Assembly: GCA_900314885.1 (NCBI GenBank)
Contig: OMWY01000001.1
Coordinates: 418,886 to 482,885 of the forward strand
Direction: 5' to 3'
Origin: an uncultured Eubacteriales bacterium
GTDB lineage: Bacteria; Bacillota; Clostridia; Lachnospirales; Lachnospiraceae
DNA: 64,000 bases
Position 1 is the first letter of the stretch, and every line of letters starts with the position of its first letter. Positions 1 through 8,320 of the stretch are shown one piece after another. The notes beneath the pieces were generated by a model that did no database searches, was not told the DNA's origin, and was given only the letters and a program-made list of their open reading frames with translations. The translations under genes and the position numbers were made by a program.

Positions 1-2
1 TA

Positions 3-293
3 TTCGGTAAGAACCTGCTAGGCGATGAGTCTCTCTGGGAGCTTACAAGGGAGCTCACGGGAATGGTTTCTCAGAAGCCCTTCGAGTGTGTGGGGAGCAG
101 GAGCGAAGTGAATATCGCTATAAGTGAGACCATAGCGAAGTTTGAAAGAGAGGGACGGCCACTTCCGGTATTGCTTGCCAAGTATAAGGATACTCCGCTC
201 TACAAGCCATATAGGGAAGAAGAGAATCCGTACATTAATTACTTTGAGACCCGGAATAACGTGCCGGAATTTTTGATTGGACTATTAAAGTGA
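3..293 (+). CDS. 3' end of an unrecognised gene (start lies before the window)
   Basis: Only the last 96 codons are visible; the frame is open from base 3 to a TGA at 291-293, so the true start is upstream. I do not recognise the product. The visible part is hydrophilic, with no membrane segment, and contains the phrase NPYINYFETRN near its end. An internal ATG at 63 has no ribosome binding site before it and is not a credible start. The stop codon overlaps the ribosome binding site of the exonuclease gene nine bases downstream, so the two are probably cotranscribed. Confidence 0.6.
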   Translation, partial: FGKNLLGDESLWELTRELTGMVSQKPFECVGSRSEVNIAISETIAKFEREGRPLPVLLAKYKDTPLYKPYREEENPYINYFETRNNVPEFLIGLLK

Positions 294-302
294 GGTGATA
301 TT

Positions 303-1127
303 ATGAAGTTTATTTCCTGGAATATTGATTCGCTCAACGCGGCGCTCACGGGAACGAGTGAGCGGGCGGAGCTGACGAGAAAGGTACTTACGAAGATAGT
401 GGAAGAGGATGCCGATATTATCGCGATAGAGGAGACTAAGCTTCCGGAGAACGGCATGAACGGAAAACAGAAGGAGGCTCTTGAGGACTTCTTTAAGGAC
501 TATGATTATTCATATATAAGCTCACGGAAGATCGCAAGAAAGGGCTATGCCGGAACCATGGCCCTCTATAAGAAGGGACTAACTGTAAATGTGGAGTATC
601 CCGAGATTGGTGCTCCGGGGACAATGGACCTCGAGGGAAGGATGATAACACTCGAGCTTCCGGACTTCTATTTTAACCTGGTCTATACTCCGAATTCAGG
701 TGGCGAGCTTGCGAGACTTTCTGACCGTCAGATGTGGGACAGCAAGTACGCTGATTACCTCGCAGAGCTTGACAGCAGGAAGCCTGTCATAGCCTGTGGC
801 GATTATAACGTGGCACATGAGGAAATAGACCTAGCGAATCCCGACAGCAACCACCACTCAGCAGGCTTCACTGATGAAGAAAGGGATGGTTTCACGAGGC
901 TTCTCTCCCGTGGCTTTATCGATACCTTCAGGCTCCTTCATGGTGATGAGACGGGAGCTTACTCGTGGTGGGCCCAGAGAATTAAGACGAGCAAGATAAA
1001 TAACTCGGGCTGGAGAATCGATTATTTCTTAGTGAGTGACAGAATAAAGGACAGGGTCCTGCGGTCGGAAATGATTGATTCCGGTGACCGCCAGGACCAT
1101 GCCCCTATCTTACTTGAGATTAATTAA
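303..1127 (+). CDS. xth: Exodeoxyribonuclease III / AP endonuclease
   Basis: DNA repair nuclease of the exonuclease-endonuclease-phosphatase fold: it cuts beside abasic sites and trims 3' ends in base excision repair. At 274 residues it has the usual family length. Visible active-site blocks in order: SWNIDSLNA (Asn7), EETKLP (Glu44), Tyr128 in VYTPNSG, CGDYNVAHEEIDL (Asp167, Asn169), GWRIDYFLVS (Asp240) and the final DHAPILLEI (Asp265, His266). The last block reads DHAP where many members have DHCP. The start follows a TGAGGTGA ribosome binding site. It converges with the amylase gene, leaving only four bases between the stops, so no separate terminator fits. Confidence 0.93.
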   Translation: MKFISWNIDSLNAALTGTSERAELTRKVLTKIVEEDADIIAIEETKLPENGMNGKQKEALEDFFKDYDYSYISSRKIARKGYAGTMALYKKGLTVNVEYPEIGAPGTMDLEGRMITLELPDFYFNLVYTPNSGGELARLSDRQMWDSKYADYLAELDSRKPVIACGDYNVAHEEIDLANPDSNHHSAGFTDEERDGFTRLLSRGFIDTFRLLHGDETGAYSWWAQRIKTSKINNSGWRIDYFLVSDRIKDRVLRSEMIDSGDRQDHAPILLEIN

Positions 1128-1131
1128 ATCG

Positions 1132-2883
1132 CTATTTTCTTAGAAGCACTGTTTCGTACGGTCCTATCATTCCACCAAACTCGCTATCTGACAGAAGCTC
1201 GCGATAGCCTGCGTACTCCTTCACGGGCGCTTCATTTTCATTCGTATGGAAAATGAGAATCTCACCGGACATAAGGTGGAGCTCTAGGAGATCCCTCCTG
1301 TCATCGGGGAGAATCGACCGGTAGTTTCCCGCAGGTATGTCATTTACCATGTGCCTGAAATAAGTGAGCTTCTGATACCATGCGTAAAGCTCCTTATCCT
1401 GCTTACTTTCATCCCAGAGCATGCCGCGACGGTTGTCGGGGTCCTCGCCGCCCGTGAGGCCGACCTCATCGCCATAGTAGATAAAAGGTGTTCCCGGAAG
1501 GAGCATCTGGAGGGCAGCAGCAAGACGAAGCCGCCTCTTATCCCCATTTACACGGTAGAGAAAGCGTGATGTATCGTGGCTGTCAAAGAGGTTCCAGAGG
1601 ACCGGAATTACGGCGCTGTTATAATTTCCCTGCAAAAATGCCCGCTCTGATACGAACTCCGAAGGCTTGATGGAGTGCTCGCAGAGGAGTGAAGACACGG
1701 CCTTGTAAAATGCGTAGTTCATGACGGAATCCCACTCGTCGCCCTGTAAGAAATCAGGCGCGAAGTGCCATATTTCACCTACAATTAAGGCATCGGTATT
1801 TTCCGATTTTATTTCCTTCCTGAATCGCTTCCAGAAGTCGTGGCCTATCTCGTCGCCGACATCAAGCCTGATTCCGTCTATGCGAAATTCCTTAATATAA
1901 TATTTCGCTACATTTATAATGTAATCTGCCGTCTCAGGGTTAGCGAGGTTTAACTTCGGCATGCCGCCGAAGTAGGCGAAGCTCTGGAATGACGGCTTCT
2001 TGTCGTGGTGGCCCATATCTATCGGGAACCTGTCGATATTGTACCAGTTTATGTATTTCGAATCCCTGCCATTTTCGAGGATATCCTTAAAGGCAAAGAA
2101 ATCGGGACTCGTATGGTTAAATACGCCGTCAATCATCACACGGAGACCGAGAGCATGAGCCTTGTCAATAAGCTCGTGCAGATCGTCTGAGGTTCCGAGA
2201 GATGGGTCAACCTCGTAGTAGTCGACGGTGTCATACTTGTGGCTGGTATTCGACTTGAAAATAGGTGTCATGTAAATGACATCGGCGCCGAGGCTCTTGA
2301 TGTAGTCAAGGTGGGCGGTAATGCCCGCGAGGTTTCCGCGAAGGTCATCGTCGAAGCTTATCGGAGCCTTATACCATTTCTCATCGGGAACTTCCTCGGT
2401 AGTCGCGAAGCGTGTTGGAAATATCTGGTAGACAACAGCGTTCTTCGCCCAGTCGGGGATTTCAAATAACTGTTCCTTGCGGGACATGAGCGGGCAGTCG
2501 AACATGGCCTCTATATCGCCGGGTTCGCCGCCGAAAAATCTCGAGTCTCCGTACCAGATCCTCGCGCCTGCATTGTCTATTAATTCAAAGAAATAGCGAA
2601 GGCAGAGGGTATCCGGGTGGGCAGAGAGATTCTCGTCGTGGTCGGTATATTTTATATGAAGGTCTGCCCTGAAATAATCGTGACAAAAATCGGAAGCGTA
2701 CTTTGTCATTTCAACGCAATCCCTGGTATCGAGTATATCGAGGCCTATATACTTGTCACGAGTGTGAAGATAAATGGCGTCGATATCGTTCTTTGACGTC
2801 TGTATCCGCACGCGGAGCGTGTCCTCACTAGTGAAAAAGCAGTCCCTAGTGTCTGCAAAATGTGAAATTCCGGCGTAGTTCAT
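1132..2883 (-). CDS. GH13 alpha-glucan hydrolase (neopullulanase / cyclomaltodextrinase type)
   Basis: A 583-residue glycoside hydrolase of family 13 that should hydrolyse alpha-1,4 (and possibly alpha-1,6) links in maltodextrins, cyclodextrins or pullulan fragments. Residues 1-130 look like the N-terminal CBM34-type domain of the neopullulanase subfamily. The barrel carries the four family regions: DGVFNHT (252-258), GIRLDVGDE with nucleophile Asp341, VGEIW with acid/base Glu370, and FDSHDT with Asp437. There is no signal peptide, so it is probably cytosolic and acts on imported oligosaccharides. The start has an AGGAGG ribosome binding site and its own promoter. The exact substrate cannot be told from sequence. 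Confidence 0.9.
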   Translation of the reverse strand: MNYAGISHFADTRDCFFTSEDTLRVRIQTSKNDIDAIYLHTRDKYIGLDILDTRDCVEMTKYASDFCHDYFRADLHIKYTDHDENLSAHPDTLCLRYFFELIDNAGARIWYGDSRFFGGEPGDIEAMFDCPLMSRKEQLFEIPDWAKNAVVYQIFPTRFATTEEVPDEKWYKAPISFDDDLRGNLAGITAHLDYIKSLGADVIYMTPIFKSNTSHKYDTVDYYEVDPSLGTSDDLHELIDKAHALGLRVMIDGVFNHTSPDFFAFKDILENGRDSKYINWYNIDRFPIDMGHHDKKPSFQSFAYFGGMPKLNLANPETADYIINVAKYYIKEFRIDGIRLDVGDEIGHDFWKRFRKEIKSENTDALIVGEIWHFAPDFLQGDEWDSVMNYAFYKAVSSLLCEHSIKPSEFVSERAFLQGNYNSAVIPVLWNLFDSHDTSRFLYRVNGDKRRLRLAAALQMLLPGTPFIYYGDEVGLTGGEDPDNRRGMLWDESKQDKELYAWYQKLTYFRHMVNDIPAGNYRSILPDDRRDLLELHLMSGEILIFHTNENEAPVKEYAGYRELLSDSEFGGMIGPYETVLLRK

Positions 2884-2910
2884 TACATTTCCTCCTGATT
2901 GTTCTATATC

Positions 2911-2940
2911 TATTTAGCCACAAAAGGGCCGGTTTGTCAA
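2911..2940 (-). promoter_or_regulatory. Promoter of the GH13 gene
   Basis: On the minus strand TTGACA (complement of 2935-2940) is followed after 18 bases by TAAATA (complement of 2911-2916). It sits just upstream of the amylase start. Confidence 0.65.
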
Positions 2941-2971
2941 TCATTTAGGTGATTTCCGGAAAAGATAATAC

Positions 2972-3000
2972 TTGTAATATTCACCAATGTGTGTTAAACT
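2972..3000 (+). promoter_or_regulatory. Promoter of the AspT-like permease gene
   Basis: TTGTAA at 2972-2977, a 17-base spacer and TAAACT at 2995-3000. The leader then holds a small GGTGCC/GGCACT hairpin and a TGGAGGG ribosome binding site. Confidence 0.6.
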
Positions 3001-3064
3001 TTAGACAAAGCTTTGTAAAAAAGCTATAAACTCGGTGCCGTTGGCACTGCCTGGAGGGTAAAAT

Positions 3065-4303
3065 ATGAGCATTTTGGGTGGCGTAATCAGCATAAAGGGT
3101 GTCACATTTTTCGTGCTGAGCATTTTCGCTATTATTGTTGTGGGTTACCTTATCGGTAAGATTTCGATCAAGGGTGTCAGTCTCGGCACGGCGGGAGTTT
3201 TCATCGCCTCGATTCTCTATGGAATTCTGAGGTTTGATACCCTGTCGGAGACACTTAAGATAGGCGACATTACATTTTCAAACGACGCGCTTAAGATTAT
3301 AGAGACGTGCGGACTCGTGCTGTTTGTCTGTTCGGTTGGCCTTATAGCGGGTCCGAGCTTCTTCTCTAATTTAAAGAAGAATTTTAAGTCCTATATTTTT
3401 CTGGGAGTCGTAATTATAGTAAGCGGCGGCCTCACCTGTACCCTCTGCTACTTTATTGGAAGGGGCTCGGAGCCTGATTCTAAGCAGTTTGTGGCTTTAC
3501 TTACAGGACTTCTCTCCGGAGCTCTTACCTCGACACCTGCCTTCTCGGCGGCTAAGGGAACGGTTGATCCGGCCTATGAGAGCGCTGTAACCGTAGGCTA
3601 CGGTATTTCTTATATTTTCGGTGTTATCGGAGTTGTACTTTTCGTACAGCTTATGCCAAAGCTCCTTCACGCGAATATTCCCGAGGAGGTTAAGAAGATT
3701 ACCGACGTCTCAGCGGGCGAAAGGAAGAAGGACGACAGAAAATATATTGCTATAGACCCATTTGGAATAGGTGCCTTCGCCTTTGTAATCATCTGCGGTA
3801 TTTTCCTCGGAGCTATCAAGATTCCTCTTTCAAATAAGGGCTTAAGCGGCACTACATTTTCACTTACAACGACAGGCGGTGTTCTGATAGCGGGTCTTAT
3901 AGCCGGTCACTTTGGCCATATAGGGCATATTTCTCTTAAGGTGCAGCATGATGTGCTTAAGACCTTCCAGGAGTTCGGACTTATCCTCTTCCTTATAGGA
4001 GCGGGTGTTTCGGGTGGTTCGGAATTCTTACAGTACTTCAAGCCGGTTTACTTCCTCTATGGAGTACTGATGACGTTGATTCCTATGATTATAGGCTTTA
4101 TTGTTGCTATGAAGGTAGTTAAGCTCAACCTTATGAACGCTCTCGGCTGTATCACGGGTGGTATGACGAGTACTCCGGCGCTCGGAACTCTCATTAAGAC
4201 GGCAGGCAGCGAGGCGGTCGCGTCAGCTTACGCGGCTACTTATCCTATAGCGCTTATCGCGGTTGTTATAACCTGTCAGGTGCTGATTCTGACATTGGGG
4301 TGA
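3065..4303 (+). CDS. AspT/YidE-like membrane permease
   Basis: A 412-residue integral membrane protein with about ten to eleven hydrophobic segments and a hydrophilic centre around residues 215-235. The two halves each contain the TSTPA signature of the aspartate:alanine exchanger (AspT / YidE-YbjL) family: SGALTSTPAFSAAKGT in the first half and GGMTSTPALGTLIKTAG in the second, so it is an internally duplicated antiporter-like fold. Unlike AspT or YidE it has no TrkA-C (RCK) domains between the halves. Substrate is unknown; organic acid or amino acid exchange is the family expectation. It is a single-gene unit with its own promoter and terminator. Confidence 0.8.
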   Translation: MSILGGVISIKGVTFFVLSIFAIIVVGYLIGKISIKGVSLGTAGVFIASILYGILRFDTLSETLKIGDITFSNDALKIIETCGLVLFVCSVGLIAGPSFFSNLKKNFKSYIFLGVVIIVSGGLTCTLCYFIGRGSEPDSKQFVALLTGLLSGALTSTPAFSAAKGTVDPAYESAVTVGYGISYIFGVIGVVLFVQLMPKLLHANIPEEVKKITDVSAGERKKDDRKYIAIDPFGIGAFAFVIICGIFLGAIKIPLSNKGLSGTTFSLTTTGGVLIAGLIAGHFGHIGHISLKVQHDVLKTFQEFGLILFLIGAGVSGGSEFLQYFKPVYFLYGVLMTLIPMIIGFIVAMKVVKLNLMNALGCITGGMTSTPALGTLIKTAGSEAVASAYAATYPIALIAVVITCQVLILTLG

Positions 4304-4323
4304 GAATAGTTACATTAATTTGC

Positions 4324-4353
4324 AAAACAGGCAGGGATTCCTGCCTGTTTTTT
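4324..4353 (+). terminator. Intrinsic terminator after the permease
   Basis: Twelve-base arms (4324-4335 and 4340-4351, core CAGGCAGG / CCTGCCTG) with a GATT loop, running into a T tract. Confidence 0.9.
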
Positions 4354-4396
4354 GCTGCTATGAAAAACAATAGCTACTTTAATAAGAAAAGGTATA

Positions 4397-4425
4397 TTGA
4401 AATTAGTGTGTTCTTGTGCTAGACT
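4397..4425 (+). promoter_or_regulatory. Promoter of the Mrp gene
   Basis: TTGAAA at 4397-4402, a 17-base spacer and TAGACT at 4420-4425. It lies inside the longer open frame that begins at the TTG at 4397, which argues that translation starts at 4457 instead. Confidence 0.6.
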
Positions 4426-4456
4426 AAAAACAACTCTACAGAAAAGGGGTAAGAAA

Positions 4457-5653
4457 ATGGCTGAGGAAAAACAGGATTTTACTGAGCATTTAAATGAATT
4501 CAGCTCCGTTAAGCACGTTATCGCCGTTATGAGCGGTAAGGGCGGAGTTGGCAAATCCTTTGTAACATCAAGGCTTGCGGCGCTTTTTCAGAAAAAGGGC
4601 TATCGCACTGCTGTGCTTGACGCTGATATCACAGGTCCTTCGATACCGAGGTGCTTCGGACTTACGGGACGCGTGGAAGCGGGAGAGAAGGGCCTTGAGC
4701 CTGCTGTAACCGACACGGGCATTCAGGTAATGTCGCTTAATCTCCTTCTTGATGATGAAGAGGCACCTGTAATCTGGCGCGGGCCGATTATCGCGGGAAC
4801 AGTCAAGCAGTTTTATACGGATGTTTATTGGAATGATGTAGACTACATGTTTGTGGATATGCCACCGGGAACAGGTGATGTGCCTCTTACCGTATTCCAG
4901 TCTCTGCCGGTCGACGGTATTGTAATAGTTACAAGTCCTCAGGACCTCGTTTCCATGATAGTCGGTAAGGCTGTCAATATGGCGAATGCCATGGGTCTTC
5001 CGGTTCTTGGAATAGTTGAAAATTACAGCTTTATAAAATGTCCTGACTGCGGGAAGGTTATCTATCCTTTCGGCGAGGGCAAAACCGAAGACGTAGCGAA
5101 GCATTTCAACCTTCCTGTCCTTGCTAAGCTCCCTATAGATCCGAGTGTAAGCGAAGCTATGGATTCGGGCATGGTTGAGCATTTGTCAGAGGACTGCCTT
5201 ACCGCCGCGGTTCCTGCCATAGAGAAGGCTATGGAGGAAAATGAGAAGGCAAAGGCTGCCGCAGCTGATGCGCCTGCTTCTGATGAAGAGGTGCATACGG
5301 TCGCTGTTCCTGTCGGAGACGATGGAAAAGTTTGGCAGCATTTTGGAAAGACAACCGAATTCGTCGTCTATAAGACAAAGGGAAAGGATGTTCTGAATCG
5401 TGACGCCGTTAACTGTGATGGATACGCTCACGAATCTCTCGCTGATTTGCTTGCCAAGGAAGGCGTTGACGTGCTTATCTGCGGCGGAATCGGACCGGGT
5501 GGCCGTGACGCGGTTATATCTAAGGGCATAAAGATAGTTCCGGGAATCATGGGTATGGCTGAGGACGCTGTTCAGAGATTTATTAATGGTGAGCTTTCTT
5601 ATTCAAATGATTCGACCTGCGCGGGTCACGGTGATTCGCATAGCGAGTCATGA
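4457..5653 (+). CDS. Mrp/NBP35 ATPase with C-terminal NifX-like domain
   Basis: A 398-residue P-loop ATPase of the Mrp/ApbC group, which carries or transfers iron-sulfur clusters to client apoproteins. The deviant Walker A motif SGKGGVGKS is at 26-34, the PPGTGD switch is near 137-142, and the cluster-binding CPDC pair is Cys195/Cys198. From about residue 279 a second domain begins (VAVPVGDDGKVWQHFG) that matches the dinitrogenase iron-molybdenum cofactor family (NifX/NifB C-terminus), and the protein ends in a Cys/His-rich tail. The start at 4457 has an AAAGGGG ribosome binding site; the 20-codon extension overlaps the promoter. The GNAT gene overlaps its end by four bases. Confidence 0.88.
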   Translation: MAEEKQDFTEHLNEFSSVKHVIAVMSGKGGVGKSFVTSRLAALFQKKGYRTAVLDADITGPSIPRCFGLTGRVEAGEKGLEPAVTDTGIQVMSLNLLLDDEEAPVIWRGPIIAGTVKQFYTDVYWNDVDYMFVDMPPGTGDVPLTVFQSLPVDGIVIVTSPQDLVSMIVGKAVNMANAMGLPVLGIVENYSFIKCPDCGKVIYPFGEGKTEDVAKHFNLPVLAKLPIDPSVSEAMDSGMVEHLSEDCLTAAVPAIEKAMEENEKAKAAAADAPASDEEVHTVAVPVGDDGKVWQHFGKTTEFVVYKTKGKDVLNRDAVNCDGYAHESLADLLAKEGVDVLICGGIGPGGRDAVISKGIKIVPGIMGMAEDAVQRFINGELSYSNDSTCAGHGDSHSES

Positions 5654-6129
5654 TCGCGCTAAGGCCTGTAAGAGCGGTGGATATTCTGCCGCTCCTTTGT
5701 ATAAAGGACAGGGCTTTTGCTGATAAGCGGTGGAGGTACAGGGACTGCGAGATTAATCCCGATGATGAAAAATTTTCATCCTTTGTGAAGGCGGTCTTTG
5801 ATACTGAGTCCGATTATTATTGCATATATGTGAAGACCGGTAGAAAGCACAGCCTTGCGGGCGCCATTCAGATTTGCCCCGATGGGGAAAATACCTGCTC
5901 AATCGCTCCGCTTTTTATAGCGCCGGAATATCAGGGCTATGGCATAGGAAGTAAGGTGCTTCAGTACATTTATAAGACATATCCCGATAAAAATATTATC
6001 CTTACGGCGACAATGGAAGACAAGGGTGTCATTTCCTTCTATGAGAAAAATGGATTCAGGTTTTCGGGCAAGAGTGTCAGACTAGGCACGCATGCTACAT
6101 TAGGTTTATATGAACTTAAGAGAAAATAG
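5650..6129 (+). CDS. GNAT-family N-acetyltransferase
   Basis: A 159-residue acetyltransferase of the GNAT fold. The acetyl-CoA binding motif A is visible as IAPEYQGYGIGSKVLQYI around residues 96-113, followed by the usual motif B end VISFYEKNGFRFSG. Its substrate cannot be read from sequence. The ATGA overlap with the preceding Mrp gene indicates translational coupling, but a functional link between the two is only inferred. Confidence 0.82.
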   Translation: MIALRPVRAVDILPLLCIKDRAFADKRWRYRDCEINPDDEKFSSFVKAVFDTESDYYCIYVKTGRKHSLAGAIQICPDGENTCSIAPLFIAPEYQGYGIGSKVLQYIYKTYPDKNIILTATMEDKGVISFYEKNGFRFSGKSVRLGTHATLGLYELKRK

Positions 6130-6160
6130 CGTTGCTAAAATTTTTACTTTGTGCTATTAT
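6128..6160 (+). promoter_or_regulatory. Promoter of fba with an overlapping small palindrome
   Basis: TTGCTA at 6132-6137, a 17-base spacer and TATTAT at 6155-6160. The -35 box overlaps the palindrome TAGCGTTGCTA (6128-6138), which recurs just after the -10 box of the methyltransferase gene at 7402-7412. Confidence 0.65.
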
Positions 6161-6242
6161 AGAAAAAGAACTGGGAAGCGGTATATTTTATATGAACCGT
6201 TTCTAATAACTTAAGCGCTATCGCGCGGAATGGAGAAAAATT

Positions 6243-7115
6243 ATGTATCTGGTATCAGCAAGAGACATGCTCCGTAAGGCTAAGGCCGGACATTACGCTG
6301 TAGGTCATTTCAACATCAACAATCTTGAGTGGACAAAGGCTATCCTTGAGACAGCTGAGGAGAATCAGAGCCCTGTAATCCTTGGTGTATCTGAGGGCGC
6401 AGGAAAGTACATGGGTGGTTTTGACGTAGTAGTTGGTATGGTAAATGGTCTCCTTAAGGACCTTGATGTTACTGTTCCTGTAGCTCTTCACCTTGACCAT
6501 GGTACTTATGACGGATGCTACAAGTGCCTCAGAGCAGGATTTTCATCAATCATGTTCGATGGTTCTTCTCTTCCTATAGATGAGAACGTAGCTAAGACAA
6601 CAGAGCTTATTAAGGAAGCTCACAGACATGGTGTTTCTATCGAAGCTGAGGTTGGCGCTATCGGTGGTGAAGAAGACGGTGTAGTAGGTATGGGCGAATG
6701 CGCTGATCCTGATGAATGCAAGAAGATCGCCGATCTTGGTGTAGATTTCCTTGCCGCAGGTATCGGTAATATTCACGGTGTATATCCTGCAAACTGGAAG
6801 GGACTTTCATTTGAGACTCTTGAAGCTGTTAAGGCTAAGGTTGGCGATATGCCACTTGTACTTCACGGCGGTTCAGGAATCCCTGCTGAGATGGTTAAGA
6901 AGGCTATAACTCTTGGCGTTTCCAAGGTTAACGTTAATACAGAATGCCAGATAGTATTTACGGAAGCTACACGTAAGTACATCGAAGAGGATAAGGATAA
7001 GCAGCCTAAGGGCTTCGATCCTCGTAAGGTTCTTAAGCCTGGTTACCTTGCAATCAAGGACATGGTTAAGGGCAAGATGGAGCTCTTCGGTTCAGTAGGA
7101 CATGCCTACGATTGA
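6243..7115 (+). CDS. fba: Class II fructose-bisphosphate aldolase
   Basis: Zinc-dependent glycolytic and gluconeogenic enzyme splitting fructose 1,6-bisphosphate into dihydroxyacetone phosphate and glyceraldehyde 3-phosphate. At 290 residues it has the length of the short class II group. Key blocks: HLDHGTYD (catalytic Asp85, zinc ligand His86), SIMFDGS, IEAEVGAIGGEEDG, GNIHGVYP (His178), VLHGGSGIP (His208) and the phosphate-binding KVNVNTECQ. Codon use is strongly biased, as expected for a highly expressed gene. It has its own promoter and is followed by a structured region and terminator. Tagatose-bisphosphate aldolase is a related alternative but the context gives no tagatose genes. Confidence 0.92.
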   Translation: MYLVSARDMLRKAKAGHYAVGHFNINNLEWTKAILETAEENQSPVILGVSEGAGKYMGGFDVVVGMVNGLLKDLDVTVPVALHLDHGTYDGCYKCLRAGFSSIMFDGSSLPIDENVAKTTELIKEAHRHGVSIEAEVGAIGGEEDGVVGMGECADPDECKKIADLGVDFLAAGIGNIHGVYPANWKGLSFETLEAVKAKVGDMPLVLHGGSGIPAEMVKKAITLGVSKVNVNTECQIVFTEATRKYIEEDKDKQPKGFDPRKVLKPGYLAIKDMVKGKMELFGSVGHAYD

Positions 7116-7119
7116 TGCT

Positions 7120-7318
7120 TGAAGTGCTCATCGAAGATGAGTGCTTCCTGACACACGGCCTTGCGCGTATTTATCGTACTCTCTTCGAGAGTACGATGCC
7201 TGTCTGACGAAGACCGCAATTTTCATGGCCGTGGACTCCTCTTTCTTAGAGAGGAATCCGCTGGCATAAGCCGGTGAGAGAGTTGGCTAAGACTAAGTAA
7301 GCTCCGAAGGAGCTTACA
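7120..7318 (+). other. Structured untranslated region after fba (element C)
   Basis: There is no reading frame here. Paired segments in order: GAAGTGCTCATC with GATGAGTGCTTC (about 7120-7147); ACGGCC plus TTGCG (7155-7165) with CGCAA (7215-7219) plus GGCCGT (7227-7232), enclosing an 11-base-pair stem ATCGTACTCTC/GAGAGTACGAT; TCTTAG (7244-7249) with CTAAGA (7287-7292), enclosing CCGCTGGC/GCCGGTGAG; then TAAGCTCC/GGAGCTTA. The part from 7245 to 7298 aligns closely with the element before cysS. It lies in the 3' untranslated region of fba and before a terminator, so it is probably part of the fba mRNA or processed from it. Confidence 0.6.
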
Positions 7319-7338
7319 GCTATTAATGGCATTATAGG

Positions 7339-7363
7339 GCGCCTCCGTTGTGGGGCGCTTTTT
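7339..7363 (+). terminator. Intrinsic terminator after fba
   Basis: GCGCCTC (7339-7345) pairs with GGGGCGC (7352-7358), followed by five T residues. Confidence 0.85.
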
Positions 7364-7369
7364 CTGTGC

Positions 7370-7412
7370 TTTACATTCGTTCAAATTTGTGATATCATTA
7401 TTAGCGTTGCTA
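7370..7412 (+). promoter_or_regulatory. Promoter of the methyltransferase gene with palindrome near +1
   Basis: TTTACA at 7370-7375, a 17-base spacer and TATCAT at 7393-7398. The palindrome TAGCGTTGCTA follows directly at 7402-7412, where a repressor would block initiation. The same sequence overlaps the fba promoter. Confidence 0.6.
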
Positions 7413-7444
7413 AATCATTACTATTATTTTTTTCAGGAGTTGCA

Positions 7445-8308
7445 ATGCTTACAGCATCTAATTTTAAAGATTATGAGATTATAGATTGCTCTTCAGGCGA
7501 GAAGCTTGAACGATGGGGCGACTATTATCTCATTCGGCCGGATCCTCAGGTTATATGGGATACGCCAAAGTCGGACCCTCACTGGAAGAAACCGAACGCT
7601 CACTACCATCGCTCAGAGAAGGGCGGCGGTGAGTGGGAATTCTTTGATCTTCCCGAACAGTGGACCATTTCATACGGAGATCTTACATTTAATCTGAAGC
7701 CTTTTTCTTTTAAGCATACAGGGCTTTTTCCTGAGCAGTCTGCTAACTGGGACTGGTTTAACGGCCTGATTAAAAGCGCGGGGAGACCGATTAATGTCCT
7801 GAACCTCTTTGCCTATACCGGAGGGGCGACGCTTGCGGCAGCTGAGGCGGGTGCGAGTGTGGTGCATGTTGACGCATCGAAGGGCATGGTTAACTGGGCT
7901 AAGGAAAATGCTGCTTCCTCGGGGCTAGGTGAAGCGCATGTTAAATATTATGTGGATGACTGCACGAAGTTAGTCGAGCGTGAGATTCGCAGGGGGCATA
8001 AGTACGAGGGAATTATTATGGATCCGCCATCATACGGAAGAGGTCCTAAAGGGGAAATCTGGAAAATAGAGGATAGCATTTATCATTTTATTAAGGAAGC
8101 AGTGAAGCTTCTGAGCGACAGACCTTTATTTTTCCTTGTAAATTCGTACACGACCGGACTGCAGCCCGCGGTGCTTACGTATATGTTAAAGAGCGCCATT
8201 CCGGATAAGCTTCATCCGAATGTTGTTTCTGACGAGATAGGCTTACCGGTAAAGAACAGTGGACTGGTGCTTCCTTGCGGGGCGGCAGGAAGAGTAACTT
8301 TTGATTGA
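7445..8308 (+). CDS. Class I SAM-dependent methyltransferase (RlmI/RlmK-like)
   Basis: A 287-residue Rossmann-fold methyltransferase. The SAM-binding block LNLFAYTGGATLAAAEAGA sits near residues 119-137, the acidic strand end is VVHVDASKG, and motif IV reads DPPSYGRGPKGEIW near 198-211. The last is typical of the COG1092 group, whose studied members modify 23S rRNA cytosines. A short N-terminal beta-rich domain precedes the catalytic domain, but no clear PUA domain is seen. The target (rRNA or other) is inference. It has an AGGAG ribosome binding site and its own promoter, and is followed 12 bases later by signal peptidase I. Confidence 0.82.
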   Translation: MLTASNFKDYEIIDCSSGEKLERWGDYYLIRPDPQVIWDTPKSDPHWKKPNAHYHRSEKGGGEWEFFDLPEQWTISYGDLTFNLKPFSFKHTGLFPEQSANWDWFNGLIKSAGRPINVLNLFAYTGGATLAAAEAGASVVHVDASKGMVNWAKENAASSGLGEAHVKYYVDDCTKLVEREIRRGHKYEGIIMDPPSYGRGPKGEIWKIEDSIYHFIKEAVKLLSDRPLFFLVNSYTTGLQPAVLTYMLKSAIPDKLHPNVVSDEIGLPVKNSGLVLPCGAAGRVTFD

Positions 8309-8320
8309 CAGGATTTAAAA

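Noticed and set aside
4568..5182. 204-codon open frame on the minus strand
   Set aside because: Antisense shadow of the Mrp gene; no ribosome binding site and no family likeness.
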